From: Rhizomys pruinosus
Taxonomy: Eukaryota > Chordata > Mammalia > Rodentia > Spalacidae
Assembly: GCA_009823505.1 (NCBI GenBank)
Contig: VZQC01006595.1
Coordinates: forward strand, 186,001-250,000
Length of the DNA stretch: 64,000 nt
Direction of reading: 5' to 3'
Part shown: positions 32,210 through 43,530 of the stretch, in pieces
Layout of the letters: every line of letters begins with the position of its first letter
Numbering within the stretch: the first letter of the stretch is position 1
Notes under the pieces: model-generated
Database searches by the model: none
The model's input: only the letters and a program-made list of their open reading frames with translations
What the model was told of the DNA's origin: nothing
Made by a program: the position numbers and the translations under genes

Positions 32210-32388
32210 TTGCCAGGTGTGGTGGCACACGCCTTTAATCCTAGCACTTGGGAGGCAGAAGCAGGCGGATCTTTGTGAGTTCAAGGCCAGCCTGGTCTAC
32301 AGAGTGAATTCCAGGACAGCTGGGGCTACAGGGAGACCCTGTCTTGAAAAGACAAAACAACAACAACAACAACAACAACAACAAAAAA
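32210..32388 (+). repeat. B1 SINE with (CAA)n tail
   Basis: A full B1 (tggtggcacacgcctttaat to gagaccctgtcttgaaaaga) whose tail has grown into about ten CAA units at 32357-32386. Confidence 0.95.
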
Positions 32389-35300
32389 CTATGAAGTCAG
32401 AAACTGGCCAGGGAACTGTATTAACACGTCCCCCTCTGTGTGGGACAGCACCCAGTGTCTCCTTACTGCCATCTTGCCCAACTACTCCTCTGCTCAAGAC
32501 CCTTCTGTGGCTTCCTCAGGCCTGTGGGGAGGGCAGCCTTCTTGGGCCTCCCCTCCACAGCGTCCACTCTACCAGCCGCACTGTGGGCTCCTAGGGGCGA
32601 CTTTCGGAGTGTTTCTCCTCCCTGCGTCTTCTCGAATGGTTCCTTATGCCTTGGCACTGACCCTGATGGCCATGAGTCAGCTTGAACCCGTTAAATCTAG
32701 ACAGCAGCCCAAACAGCATCGTTCTCTGAGGAGGCTGCACACTCCCTAACGACTTGGGAGAGGGTCTCTCCAAGTTCCTGAGTGTGTGCCATCTTGCTGG
32801 TCCCTGTGCACAGTGAGGGCTGGTATCTCATTCCCACCGGCTGCCTGTAGCCTTGAAAGACCTTAAGGCCAGCCAGCTAGGGCTCCAGATCCCCTAGAGC
32901 CTGCCAGTGCCCCTGGTGATGGGCTCTCTAGGAATCCCACCTCATAGCTGGTATTTGGTTGGCATCTGCCTCTTGCCCTGCCCAGGTGGGAGCCTCTTGA
33001 GGGCAGCCACTGAGCCACCTGGCACAGGGCAGGTGCTGTGTGACAGTTCCTTGTTCCCTGGTTGGTTGTCACAGCATGCAGAGATGGAAAAGTGTTTGAG
33101 GAAGCAGACATGGGACCTCACGATCTTGAAGGAGCCTGAAGATGTTCAGCAGCCCGGTTCCTCCAGCCCTGGGCCCATGTCAGGCTCCCAATCTCCCCCT
33201 CACCCCTAGTCCGCCTGTCTCCCTTCAAGTTACCCCAGCTCCCCACTAAGGGGCCAGAGCTCCCACCCGCCCAGCAGGCAGCTCATTCCTCCAATTTCCT
33301 CCCAATTAATCAAGCTCTGAACTTTTTAATTATCTGCCTGCAGGGTGACTCCCGCACTGTGAAGCAATTAAGAACATTTCTAAGGGTTGTGTGGTTGAGG
33401 TTGCTGCAGGCTCGGGCAGGCACATAGGCTGACCAGGCCCTCATGGAGAGAGAAGAGGGGCATGGGGCAGGACGGTTGGACATGACCCTCAACCCCTGGG
33501 CTGATGCAAGTTTATCCCCAGGGGCTGGGGTGTAGACTGGAGCTGTGCCAGGGGTCTGAGGCCACGCTGGCCACCAGGATGCCTCTGTGTCTGTTCCGTG
33601 GCCTTCCTGTGCAACTGACGTGGATCCCAGTGCCTACCAGGTTGTAGCGCCAGGCAGGCAGGTGCTTAGGATGTCACTGCATGTTCACCTTGACCCTCAG
33701 AGTGGGAAATGTGTCTATTTCACAGATGAGGAGAGAGAGGCTCAGCATCCGGTTAGTCTGTGTTCAGCTGGAATGGAAGTCAGCCCTCACCCCGCAGCTA
33801 CTTCCTTCCATTGTCTCTGCAGTAAGTGGGTGGCTTGGGAACGCGCCAGAACGGAGGGACAGGAGACACCCTGAAGAAGGTGTCCCCAGAGCAGGAGGTC
33901 GGCTGAGGAGCCAGCTGTCCCCAGGAAAAGGTGTTGCAGGCAGAGGGCAATGAGGCAGGAAATGGCGTGGTGTGTGTGTAACTCCAAACAGTTCAGGGTT
34001 GCTGGAGCGTGAAGTTCAAGGCCTGAGGAGGCAGGAGATGAAGCTGGAGAAGGAAGAGAGGGTTCTGGGGGATTCTAATTCACAGAGATTTCAGGATCTT
34101 CTGTCTAAGCACCTTGTTTTATGATTGTAGACTCCACAGCCCAGACAGGGACAGCAACTTACCTAAGGCCACACAGCAAGTTACTGTGGAGAAAAAGTGA
34201 GGCAGAGGAGGCACAGGGCTGTGTCACTGCAGCAGCTGCTTCTGGCTTTTGGCCTTGTCCTCCCACCATTTCCACTTTTCAGAGGCTGTGGGCAGATCTC
34301 TCCGCACTGCAGTGGTGGTGGTGGTGGGGGTCACACAGAAGAGGGGACAGCTCAAGAGGCTCTGCTGAGCACCCTCCAAAGCTATTTATTTAGAGAGGAA
34401 AAAAATCAATAACTCATAGCCCCCCCTCTTCTGAGATGAAGTCACCTCCTGTAGCACCCCATATACACTGAATGGAGTCCACAGCCCTCCTCTAGCCTTG
34501 GGCCTTTGCACATGCTGTTGTTCTGTGTGATTCAAGCCCCAGCTTCCTCACCTGTCTCTAAGTTAAGGCCACACTCTCCTGAGGAAAGGGAAGAATCTGG
34601 TATCCCCTCATCCCCGGCTGGAGACCCTATAGGACAAGCCTCTCAAGCCTGGGGCCTCCCAGTGTCATGACTAGCTGGATTAAATAATAGTCACCATGTG
34701 CCTAAGGGGAAGCCAGCTATGTCCAGAAAGCTCGACACATCTGGCAGGGCCGGGACGAGCCCCTGGGCCCATCTGGCTGGTGTATTGACAGGTGGTAGAG
34801 TGGGTCGTGGAGATGGGGTCTGCTGGTCCCATTCCTGGGGCCAGAGGTGGGTGGGGGAGCTGCAAAGACCCCCTGTGTGGTTGCACCTCGGGGGCCACAT
34901 TAGGATCCAGACCCTGGGTCACCAGATTCCGACGTCCCTGAGTCACTGGTTGGCGCCATCACCCCTGCTGGCCTTAGGGGGGCCAGGGAGGCGCCCTCCC
35001 CTCTGCAGCCGGGGGGCTTTCTCTGGGTCACCTCCTGCAGTATTTTCCTTGCTGTGGGATCCAGACATGCGGTCCTGGCCCCACCTGAGGGAGCCCTGGG
35101 ATGGGGTCACCCTCCCCCTCCCTCTGCCCCAAGAAAACCAGGCTCATTAATAAAGGACACAATTAGCTGTCAGCAGAGAACATGTCTGGAATTTTTTACC
35201 TGCTTGGTGAGCTCAGTTAAGGCAACAAAGTCCCAGACCCCCGGGGAGGCAGCTGCTATGCTCCCTTCAGGCCCTGTCACCAGGCCAGGGCCAGAGGGCC

Positions 35301-35738
35301 CCATGAACTTTTCCGTGTCAGCTTGCAGGCCCTGGCCTGTGTAGGGTGGGTGGGTTTTTTTTCCAGGCCAGTGGAGACAGTGACAGAGCGACAGAGAGTC
35401 CTGGCAGGTGGCTTCTTCAGCCCAACAAGCAGAGCAGCTGAAGTCAAGGCCCCATCACTTCCCCGGTCACCCTTTAGAACCAGAGGCGGTGAGAAAAAGT
35501 TAGTTCCCCTCTCCTTAGCACCTCACTTTACAGCAAGAGAAACTGAGGCCCAGCACGGGACAGTGCCTTGTTGATGATGGAGAGGAATAAACGTCTTTCT
35601 GCGTCTGTATGTGCCTCATTCTTGTATTACTAGTAGAATGTTCTAGTGTTCCCAGACTCTGCATGTCTAGACCACATGAACATAAGGGCTGGGAGGGGAC
35701 ATCAGGGCAAGCCCCTGGGGGGTTGTGACATTTAAAAA
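32389..35738. other. repeat-poor 3.3-kb block of intron 3
   Basis: No rodent SINE is visible. Reverse MIR pieces lie at about 33690-33770, 34120-34190 and 35515-35565. Two AT-rich patches with homeodomain-type cores (33285-33400 and 35140-35230) stand out. A GGT/GGTGGTG run sits at 34308-34330. Confidence 0.55.
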
Positions 35739-35747
35739 GCCACACCT

Positions 35748-36063
35748 CAGGCTTCAGGGTGGCTTAGTGACAGAGCACTTGCCTAGCATGCATGAGCCTT
35801 TGTGCTCTCCCCTCCCCCACACCTGCACCAAAAAGAAAAAGATCTGGGGAAGCAGCTTAGTCGGAGAGGGATTGCCTGGCACACACGAGCCCTGGGCTTC
35901 AAGCCCCAGCATTCCGTACATCACGAGTAAGGGGTTCATGCCTATAATCCCGGAACTCCAGAGGTGAAGGCGCCGAGACCAGAAGTTCAAGGACATTCTC
36001 TGCTCTCCAGTGAGTTCAAAGCTAGCCTAGGCTACATGAAATTCTGTCTGAAAATAAGTAAAA
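35748..36063 (+). repeat. ID fragment followed by B4 SINE
   Basis: An ID-like head (cttagtgacagagcacttgc, 35748-35845) is followed by a second ID head (gcagcttagtcggagaggga) continuous with a B1-like body ending attctgtctgaaaataag. The second part has the B4 order. Confidence 0.75.
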
Positions 36064-36072
36064 GATGACACC

Positions 36073-36201
36073 CGAGCCAGGTGTGGTCCTCACACCTGTA
36101 ATCTCAGCATTTGGGAGTCGGAGGCCATGTGTTCAGGCCCAACATAGGCTACATAGAGAGTCTGTCTGAACAAAACCCCAAACCTCCAAACCATAAATAC
36201 A

Positions 36202-36237
<36 letters not shown>

Positions 36238-36240
36238 GTC
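36073..36240 (+). repeat. B1/B4-related SINE with (AAAT)n tail
   Basis: gagccaggtgtggtcctcac, then ctacatagagagtctgtctg and an AAAT run at 36200-36238. Confidence 0.75.
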
Positions 36241-36429
36241 AATAGAAACATGGTGGGGTATGGCCAAGCTGGGTGCTGTAGGTGCTTATCCAAGACAGAA
36301 CTGTGAGCTGGAGGGTACTGGGTGCTGGGTACCCATTTGTGCTCAGCCCTCAGCAGTCTGTCGACTCAGACAGAGAGACCATGTCCTTCCAGGTACCTCT
36401 GTTCTAATGATGATGACATCATTAGGAAC

Positions 36430-36485
36430 TTGTTACTTATATTCTACAGATGAGAAACTGAGGCTCAGAGTCACTCAGCACCCTC
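36430..36485 (-). repeat. MIR fragment
   Basis: tctacagatgagaaactgag followed by gctcagagtcactcagcacc is a reverse MIR core. Confidence 0.65.
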
Positions 36486-36520
36486 CATGGGCAGATGAAC
36501 ATCACAGACAGTGACCTCAG

Positions 36521-36560
<40 letters not shown>
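36521..36560. repeat. (CT)n microsatellite
   Basis: About 20 perfect CT units. Confidence 0.97.
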
Positions 36561-36563
<3 letters not shown>

Positions 36564-37720
36564 ATTTTCCCTGAGGGTCTTCTAGAACCACTGCTCCCTG
36601 CCCCCCATGACCCGTAAGGTTGGCCTGCTTGGGTCCTGGTAACTGTGACTTGAATACTAATAATAATAAAAAAAAAAAGCCCTACTGGAAAGGACTCAGC
36701 ATTAAGTACCTCAGAAAGCAGAGATTAGGAAACACGAACAGGGAGAGAACTGAGTTTACCACACTGGAGGCTTACTCTGAGGGGTACAGAAACCATCACC
36801 CTACTCCTGTTGGCTTCTGGGGAGCAGGAGCCGCCTCAGCAAACCTAAGCCATAAATCAAATGTACAAGATGTGGCTTGGCAGTCGTCCCGGGGAAAAAG
36901 ATCTGGGGGTTTGAGTTGACCACACGCCAAAAGCTGCTGAAAGCGCCAATGTGGTCGTGGGCTGAAAGAGCAGAAACGGAATGACAGCCAGCATCCTCCT
37001 GCTGCTGGGGCGGCTCCCCTAGAGCTTTCCAGAGTGGAGTCCTGAGTGCCGGTGGACATGTGCTCTATCTACAGCCATTTCTGGTGGGTGCTGGAGGCTT
37101 CAGGGCTACCCCAGGCTTGACCTTCTCAGCAGCATGGGTTCCCACAGAGTCCTGCAGCATTCTCTCACCTAGGTCCCAGAGAAGCAGGAGTTGTTCCTCT
37201 CATCTTACTGGGCTTTGGACTTGGGTCCACCCAGAGAACAGACTTCTAATGGCTACTCTGTGGCTGTGTTTTGCCCGGCTCTGTGTCAGGCCCCAGGCAC
37301 TGCTGAGTAACCCACAGTCCCTGAGCTCGAGGCTCACTCTTTGGCAGGAGACAGTGAATGTGACCACCTCGGGGTTATCATGGAAGACTGTCCGGGGTGG
37401 GGACATCTGGACAGGTGTTAAGGATGGAGAGACCGAGGTTGGAAGCGAGGAGGCGGGATGTGAGGGCAGGATGAGGAAGCAGAAGACGGGATCAGTATTA
37501 GTCGCAAAGGGCTTTATGCTCTTTGGGATGGGACCTGGGATTTTATCCCCAGATGTGGGGAAGGCAGACACAGACCTTTCCCAGGGGCCCCTGATCTGGG
37601 GTCCTCAGCCAGTTCTTCCCGGGAGTCTCCTCGCACCCGTCTCCCTGCTCTGGCCTGGGTGGCCCGTACTGCCTCAGCCCTTACTTATCTCCTGTCTATT
37701 TTTCCCTCTCCCCTGGGTCT
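36561..37720. other. apparently unique intron 3 sequence
   Basis: No recognised repeat beyond a short (TAA)n/poly(A) at about 36655-36678. A + strand frame at 37060-37764 is open for 234 codons, but no domain, splice context or homology is recognisable. Confidence 0.45.
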
Positions 37721-37721
37721 T

Positions 37722-37935
37722 GAGCTGGAGCTCTGCTGGTAGAGTGCTTGCCCAGCATGCATGAGGCCCCGAGTTTGACCCCCAGAACCACGGAAACTGG
37801 GTGTGGCAGTGTATAACTACAATCCCAGCACTTGGTAGGTAAAGGCAGGAGGATCAGATGTTCAGGGGTCATCCTTGACTGCATTGTGTGTTCAAGGCCA
37901 GCCTTGAAGATATAAAATCCTGCCTTAAAAACAAA
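37722..37935 (+). repeat. B4 SINE
   Basis: An ID-like head (ctggtagagtgcttgcccag) is followed by a B1-like body (caatcccagcacttggtagg) and the end tcctgccttaaaaacaaac. The next B2 inserted in its A-rich tail. Confidence 0.85.
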
Positions 37936-37940
37936 CAAGA

Positions 37941-38196
37941 GGGGCTGGAGGGATGGCCTAGCGGTTAAGAGCGCCGACCGCTCTTGCAGAGGACCCGGGT
38001 TTGATCCCCAGCACCCACATGGCGGCTGAGAACCGTCTGCGACCCTGGTTCCAGGAGAACACTCCAGTCCAGGGGAATCCGAGACCCTCTTCTGAACTCC
38101 GCGGCATTGCACGACACGGGTGCACAGACCTACATGCAGACAGTACATTCGTACACATACAGAAATAAAAAATAAAAATAAATAAATAAATAAAAA
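37941..38196 (+). repeat. young B2 SINE with 14-bp target-site duplication
   Basis: ggggctggagggatggccta to the AAAT-rich tail, flanked by aaaaacaaacaaga at 37927-37940 and 38197-38210. CpG-rich head and gcattgcacgacacgggtgc module intact; internal duplication present. Confidence 0.96.
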
Positions 38197-38289
38197 AAAA
38201 ACAAACAAGAACCACCAAGCACCGCCATTTATTGAGCACCTACTGTATGTCAGGACCTGTATGAAGAGGCCCCATATCACTGTGGTGGG

Positions 38290-38400
38290 CCACCATCTGG
38301 CTCTGGAACCTGGCTCACCATTAACCTCAGGCTAGGTATTTGACTTCTTTTCGTGCCTCAGTTTCCCATCTGGAAAAGGAGGCTGTAAAGTCTCTCCTTG
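38290..38400 (+). repeat. MIR fragment, preceded by another ancient repeat
   Basis: cgtgcctcagtttcccatct followed by ggaaaaggaggctgtaaagt is a forward MIR core. Just before it, tttattgagcacctactgta (38229) is an ancient dispersed motif of unresolved family. Confidence 0.65.
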
Positions 38401-38998
38401 TAACTGAGCTACTGAGTCAACCCTGAAGAGTCAGGGGTGCTCATGGGCAAGACCCATGCTGTCCCCAGTGGCAGGTACCATTGATGTTCCTGCTGCTGGA
38501 GGCCGCTCAGGTGGCCCAAGGACAGGTGACTGGCCACACTGTGGAACTGGGAGGGGAAGGAGGAACATTAGGTGTGAGGCTAGAAACTCATCCCCTGGTC
38601 TCCTCTCCGGGGCCTAGAGATTCAGCACTCCATGGATTCCTGGATGGGGGAGATACTCAAGACAATGGGCCTCATCCAAGCTTGCTATTTGCACTGGGGC
38701 TGCAGGAGGCAGGAGCCGTTGCTCCCAGAGGATGGTCCTAGATGTTGCTGCCCCCAGCAGCAGCAAGAACATCGGCAAAGGTTTGGAGGGAAACAGGTCT
38801 GTCTGGACATGCCACTACGGCAAAGAAACCTCCCACCAGCCTGGAGCCCTCATTGGGCACAAGTGGGCTCCTCAACTCCTGACCTGGAGGCAGAGTGAGG
38901 ACCTGACACTGCAGGCACAGTCACATGGGCTCCTTCAGGGTCAACTGATCCCAAACGTTCCTCAGGACAAGTGACTTCATTAAAAAATGCTGCCAGGG

Positions 38999-39243
38999 GG
39001 CTGGAGAGATAGCCTAGTGGTTAAGAGCTCTGACCGCTCTTACAGAGGACCAGGGTTCGATCCCCAGCACCCACATGGCGGCCGAGAACCGTCTGAAGCT
39101 TCAATTCCAGGAGAACTCCAGTTCCAGGGGAATCCGATACCCTCTTCTGACCTCCGCGGCATTGCACGACACGGGTGCACAAACCTGCATGCAGACAGTA
39201 CAATGATACACGTACAGAAATAAATAAAAAAATTAAAAAAAAT
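38999..39243 (+). repeat. young B2 SINE with 12-bp target-site duplication
   Basis: A complete B2 flanked by atgctgccaggg at about 38987-38998 and 39244-39255. It has the internal 17-bp duplication and intact CpGs. Confidence 0.96.
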
Positions 39244-39255
39244 ATGCTGCCAGGG

Positions 39256-39503
39256 CTAGGAAGGTAATTTACTTAGTCAAGTGATTGCACACAATATAAG
39301 GAACTCAAGTTCAACACCCCAGAACCATGTAAAAACCAGGCACAGTGGTGTGTGGCTGTATTCCTAACACTGGGGAAGTGGCTGGCCTACTTGTCAAGTT
39401 GCAGGGCAGTGAGAGACCCTGCCTCAAAACACAACGTGGGCAGCTCCTGAGGAATGCTACCTGACCTTTATACAAAGAGGCACACATGTATGAGCACCTG
39501 TGC

Positions 39504-39549
<46 letters not shown>

Positions 39550-39550
39550 G
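39256..39550 (+). repeat. B3/RSINE-type SINE with (CA)n tail
   Basis: aggtaatttacttagtcaag, then gagagaccctgcctcaaaac and cagctcctgaggaatgctac follow the order of this old family. A CA run of about 20 units fills 39508-39547. Confidence 0.7.
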
Positions 39551-40560
39551 CTGCTTCCAAATACATTCTTAAAGTGTATGGAGAGCCCACACCTCTGTTT
39601 TAAAGGGTCAAAAGTTGAAAATTATGAACCAGCAGAGAAATTGTCAGCACAGTGATCTTTGGCTAACGGCCGGGAGATTTTAGGACAAATCACCCAGACA
39701 GTGTTTTAGAGCAATCGCCACTAACCAGAGTCTCAGCTGAGCTGCCCCTAAATGTCTCCTTTATTTGAAGAGTGTGTTTATGAGGCCTGAGGCTGCTGTT
39801 CCTGGCCTGTGCCCTGACTTGGTAAGAGAGGAGGAAACCAAAGGGGGGGGGGACTAGAGGAGGGTCTCTCGTTTTTGGTGTAAAAAAATTAAACCTCTCT
39901 GGAGTGGTTGCAGAAGAAAAGGCTGCTCCGAGGATTTAGGGCGTGGCTCCGCGCTCAGAAGCTTACTTGTGGCTCTTCTTCCTTCAGAACTGCTCTCTTC
40001 CACGTGCTGACTCTAACGGTCTCCTCTCAATCCGTCTCTCCCTTACTCATCTCTGTTTCTGCCGCTTCAATCGCGCGTTCGTCCCTTACTAGCCTCTCTC
40101 TTCTCTCTCTAAGCCGTGACTGATGGACTCCCGTACTATTTCTGCGCTCGTCTCTCCGGGGATGATGACAACCTCTAATCTCATAAACCCTTCTCTTATC
40201 TCAGCCCTTATAAAAACGGGGCTGATTGTTCCTAAAAGTGGCTTTGAAAACTCATAAAGTTGACGAGCACTTAGCTCAGCACCCACAGAGAAGGACTCTA
40301 ATCCCAAAGAAAACTGAAGATGAATAGGAGGAAGTAGCACTGGTGAAAGACAGCCCACAGAGAGAGCCCACACTGACACCCAGTGAGGCTCCGGATCGCA
40401 ACACCGTCCTAGCTCGCATTCTCTGACCTCACAGCAACCCTGTTTGGGAGAGCAGCTTTTTGGTTGCAAGAGAGGCCAGAACTAGTATTTTAACATCTGT
40501 AATCTTCTGATAAGTAACAACTCACGCTTGATGCCTCCTCTGGGTCAGGCCATGTCTTAA
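39551..40560. other. apparently unique intron 3 sequence
   Basis: No SINE was recognised. A pyrimidine-rich stretch with several CpGs (40000-40130, including caatcgcgcgttcgtccctt) stands out locally. There are no exon signals. Confidence 0.45.
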
Positions 40561-40695
40561 GTACCTTATGTGGATTAGTTCAGTGAATCTCAAAGGGTAC
40601 TTGGAGGATAATTGTCTCCACTGACAGGAAATACAGGTGCAGAGGGATGCCACTTGCCCATTGTCACCAATCCCAAAGTGGCACAGCTGGGGTTT
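40560..40695 (-). repeat. MIR fragment
   Basis: aggtgcagagggatgccact, then tgcccattgtcaccaatccc and ggcacagctggggtttgtaa give a reverse MIR. Confidence 0.6.
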
Positions 40696-40696
40696 G

Positions 40697-41015
40697 TAAT
40701 ATTTTTATTTATTTGTATATATATGTGAATGTGGATGCATGTTCGTGTGGGTGCACATGTGTATGTGGATGCCTATGCACATATGTGCATGTGCATGTGG
40801 AGACCAGAGGACCAGAGGACAACCTCGGATGTGGTTCCTCGAGCCACCCACCTCGGATTGTTTTTTTGGGGCTTGTTGAGACAGGGTCTCCCTTACTAGT
40901 GGCCTAGACCGCCAGGTGCTAAACAATCGCCTATGTATCTGCTTGATATCAGGATCCATCTGCCTCTGCCTCCTGAGTGCAGGGGATTAAAGGGGTGTGC
41001 CATCGTGTGGTGGCC
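40697..41015 (-). repeat. B3/RSINE-type SINE
   Basis: A GT-rich start, catgtggagaccagaggacc, then ttgttgagacagggtctccc and cctcctgagtgcaggggatt run in reverse family order. Confidence 0.65.
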
Positions 41016-41024
41016 CAAGTTTCA

Positions 41025-41028
<4 letters not shown>

Positions 41029-41059
<31 letters not shown>

Positions 41060-41196
41060 TCTTTTTGAGACAGGGTCTCCCTGTAGCCCCAGCTGTCCTG
41101 GAACTCACTCTGTAGATCAGGCTGGCCTTGAACTCATAAAGATCCACCTGCCTCTGCCTCCCAAGTGCTAGGGGGCATGCGCCACCACGCCCGGCT
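41029..41196 (-). repeat. B1 SINE
   Basis: A reverse B1 with about 30 T at the tail. The internal gtgctaggattaaagg segment is shortened to gtgctagggggc. It is followed by a further B1-like relic at 41200-41290. Confidence 0.92.
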
Positions 41197-41305
41197 GTTC
41201 ATCTTGTTTTTGAAGACAGGAATTAGGCTGGCCTGTCTGGCTGTTGAATCTCAGGGATTCTCCTGCTTCTGCCTCCCCAAGGTTGGGGTTATAAATGCAT
41301 GCCAC

Positions 41306-41552
41306 TGGGCTGGAGAGATGGCCTAGCAGTTAAGAGCACCGACTGCTCTTGCAGAGGACCTGAGTTTGGTCCCCAGCACCTACATGGAGGCTGAGAACCA
41401 TCTGTAACTCCAATTCCAGGAGAACTCCAGTTCCAGGGGAATCCGACACCCTCTTCTGACCTCCGTGGCATTGCACAACACAGGTGCACAGACCTGCATG
41501 CAGACCATACATTCATACACATAAAATAAATAAATAAAATAAAAAAATAAAA
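41306..41552 (+). repeat. B2 SINE with 15-bp target-site duplication
   Basis: gggctggagagatggcctag to an A/T-rich tail, flanked by ataaatgcatgccac at 41291-41305 and 41553-41567. The internal duplication is present. Confidence 0.96.
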
Positions 41553-41599
41553 ATAAATGCATGCCACCCAACCAGGCCTTTTCAAATAATTATTATTGT

Positions 41600-41830
41600 A
41601 GGGGGTGGAGGTGGGGGTGTGCAGGCTGAAGTGCACACTGTGGAGGTCAGAGGACTACTTGTAGGAGTCAGTTCTGTCTTCCCACCACGTGAATCCTGGG
41701 GATGGAATTCAGGTTCCGCTTGGCAGCAAGCACCTTTACTCGCTGACCCACAGCCCAGGCTTGAGCTCCGGTCTTCGTGCCTGCACTGTAAGCACTTTCC
41801 TGGCTAAGCTGTCTCCCTCGACCCCAGAGC
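41600..41830 (-). repeat. B3 SINE
   Basis: actgtggaggtcagaggact, then tcttcccaccacgtgaatcc and agcacctttactcgctgacc are reverse B3 motifs. Confidence 0.75.
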
Positions 41831-41944
41831 AGGATGTTAAAAGGAGATGGATGTCTGTCATTCACCTAAAGAGTGAGGTGGCAGCGGGGTGGGGACATGC
41901 TCAGCTGTCACCTTCTGTCATCGTAGTGCCCCAGTGAGCCTGGG

Positions 41945-42060
41945 TCCTGTCTTACAGCTGAAGACATTGGGGTCTAAGCATCTGAGTGGCCTGATGAGGG
42001 ACATACAGCAGGGCCAGGGTCTCCAGAAACCTAGCTCAAGGGCCTGTGTTCAGCCTGGGA
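41945..42060 (-). repeat. MIR fragment
   Basis: cttacagctgaagacattgg and acatacagcagggccagggt resemble a reverse MIR. Weak. Confidence 0.45.
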
Positions 42061-42284
42061 ATCTGAACTAACAAGTCTAGAGTGGGCAGGGAGGGGAGGA
42101 AGGATAGAGGGGACAGGACGAGATCCAATGCTCCCCACACCTGACCAGGGACTTCGAAGGTTGGAATTAGTTAGGATCTCCAATATCAGACTCTTGTGAC
42201 CCCAACATGCTGTAAAGGAGTTCTTCCCAAGGGCATGCTTGGCTCTGTCTCCACAGAGAGGTAGTGATGTACAGTGGTTAGTGA

Positions 42285-42460
42285 TGTTCACGCTGGAGCC
42301 AGGCCACCCACCTGTGTTTCACTTAGCCTCACCCTTTTCGAACTGTGCCTCCCTGGGCCTCAGTTTTGCCATCTGTAAAATGGACACAATACTCTCCTTC
42401 CCAAGACTGTTGAGAAGATGGTTTCTAGCCAAGAGACACTGAGAACCCTGCTGAGGGTTA
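42285..42460 (+). repeat. MIR SINE
   Basis: ctccctgggcctcagttttg, then ccatctgtaaaatggacaca and ctgttgagaagatggtttct give a clear forward MIR. Confidence 0.85.
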
Positions 42461-42502
42461 AGGAAATGCCTGAGAAATGTCAGGAGCTGGCTGTTATTAT
42501 CA

Positions 42503-42602
42503 TTTTTTTGTAGCAAAGTCTCAGTATGTAACCAGGGCTGGCCTTGAACTTGCAATCCTCACAAGCACTGGGATAATAGACATACGCTATGGTGTCTGGC
42601 TT
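42503..42602 (-). repeat. B1-type relic
   Basis: gtaaccagggctggccttga followed by agcactgggataatagacat is a shortened, old reverse B1. Confidence 0.65.
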
Positions 42603-42859
42603 CACATGTTGTTCTTACTGTGATCTCCTCTCCTGGGGTGTCCCTATACCCAGTGGACCCCAGTGCACCCCCATCCCTGCAGAAGAAATAGTACTATGAG
42701 ATCAGAGACCAGCCCCAGCTCTCACTAACCAAGGTCTTCAGACCCATGGGCCGCACAGAGCCTCCATTTTCTGCTTCTGCTCTCAGAAACAAGAGTGCCG
42801 ACACCTGCTTTAACACAGACCCCAGAGCAGGGGGCTGGGATATGGGTTAATATTTTTGG

Positions 42860-42985
42860 CTCTTTGCCTCTTGATTCTGCATGACTTTGAGGAAGTGAGT
42901 TGCTCAAACCCTCCAAGCCTCAGTTTCCACAGCTGCAAAGTGGGGACACTCCATAGCAGTGCTTTCCACAGAGAACAAGATGAGA
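42860..42985 (+). repeat. MIR SINE
   Basis: gactttgaggaagtgagttg and aagcctcagtttccacagct form a forward MIR core. Confidence 0.75.
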
Positions 42986-43078
42986 CTGCAGGTGGGTGGT
43001 GCCATGGGCCTGCAGGGACCCACTCAATAGCACCTACTTCTTAGAGGAATCATTCACTCAGTAGAAAAGATACCCTAC

Positions 43079-43172
43079 AGCCAGGCCTGTAGCCCTAGCC
43101 ACAGGAGGATGAGGCAGGAAAATCACACGCTTAAGCCAGCCTGAGCTGTAGTGTGAGTTCAAGTTAAAATAA
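43079..43172 (+). repeat. B1/B4-type relic
   Basis: acagccaggcctgtagccct followed by aggaggatgaggcaggaaaa is a short diverged B1-derived piece. The B1 at 43183 entered beside it. Confidence 0.6.
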
Positions 43173-43182
43173 AAAGTGAAGA

Positions 43183-43317
43183 GCCAGGCGTGGTGGCACA
43201 CACCTTTAATCCTAGCACTTGGGAGGCAGAGGCAGGCGGATCTTTGTGAGTTCAAGGCCAGCCTGGTCTACAGAGTGACCCTGTCTCGAAAAGCCAAAAA
43301 AAAAAAAAAAAAAAAAG
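43183..43317 (+). repeat. B1 SINE with internal deletion
   Basis: tggtggcacacacctttaat to tctacagagtgaccctgtct. The segment between ctacagagtga and ccctgtctc (about 35 bp in full copies) is missing. A 21-A tail follows, and aaaaagtga flanks the copy. Confidence 0.9.
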
Positions 43318-43325
43318 TGAAAAAG

Positions 43326-43475
43326 AGGCCGTGGATGTAGCTCAGTTGATAGAGTACACAAAGGAAGCCCTGGGTTTGCTCTCCAGTACCTCAGAAACCT
43401 GATGGTTTCTTGTGGTAGATACCTGTAATCCTAGAACTCAGGGGTAACAAACTAAACATACTAGGTCCCTGCATA
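43326..43475 (+). repeat. B4 SINE, diverged
   Basis: gtggatgtagctcagttgat followed by tacctgtaatcctagaactc is an ID head joined to a B1-like body. Confidence 0.7.
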
Positions 43476-43530
43476 AGAGCTTGATATGAGGCATGGTGGA
43501 TAGACAAACAGATATTAATACATACAGGCT

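Noticed and set aside
37060..37764. 234-codon open frame on the + strand in intron 3
   Set aside because: No domain, no family resemblance and no exon signals. It ends where a B4 element begins. Treated as chance.
41306..41360. tRNA-like A and B boxes in the B2, B3, B4 and ID heads
   Set aside because: These are SINE promoter heads within dispersed repeats with A-rich tails and target-site duplications, not functional tRNA genes.
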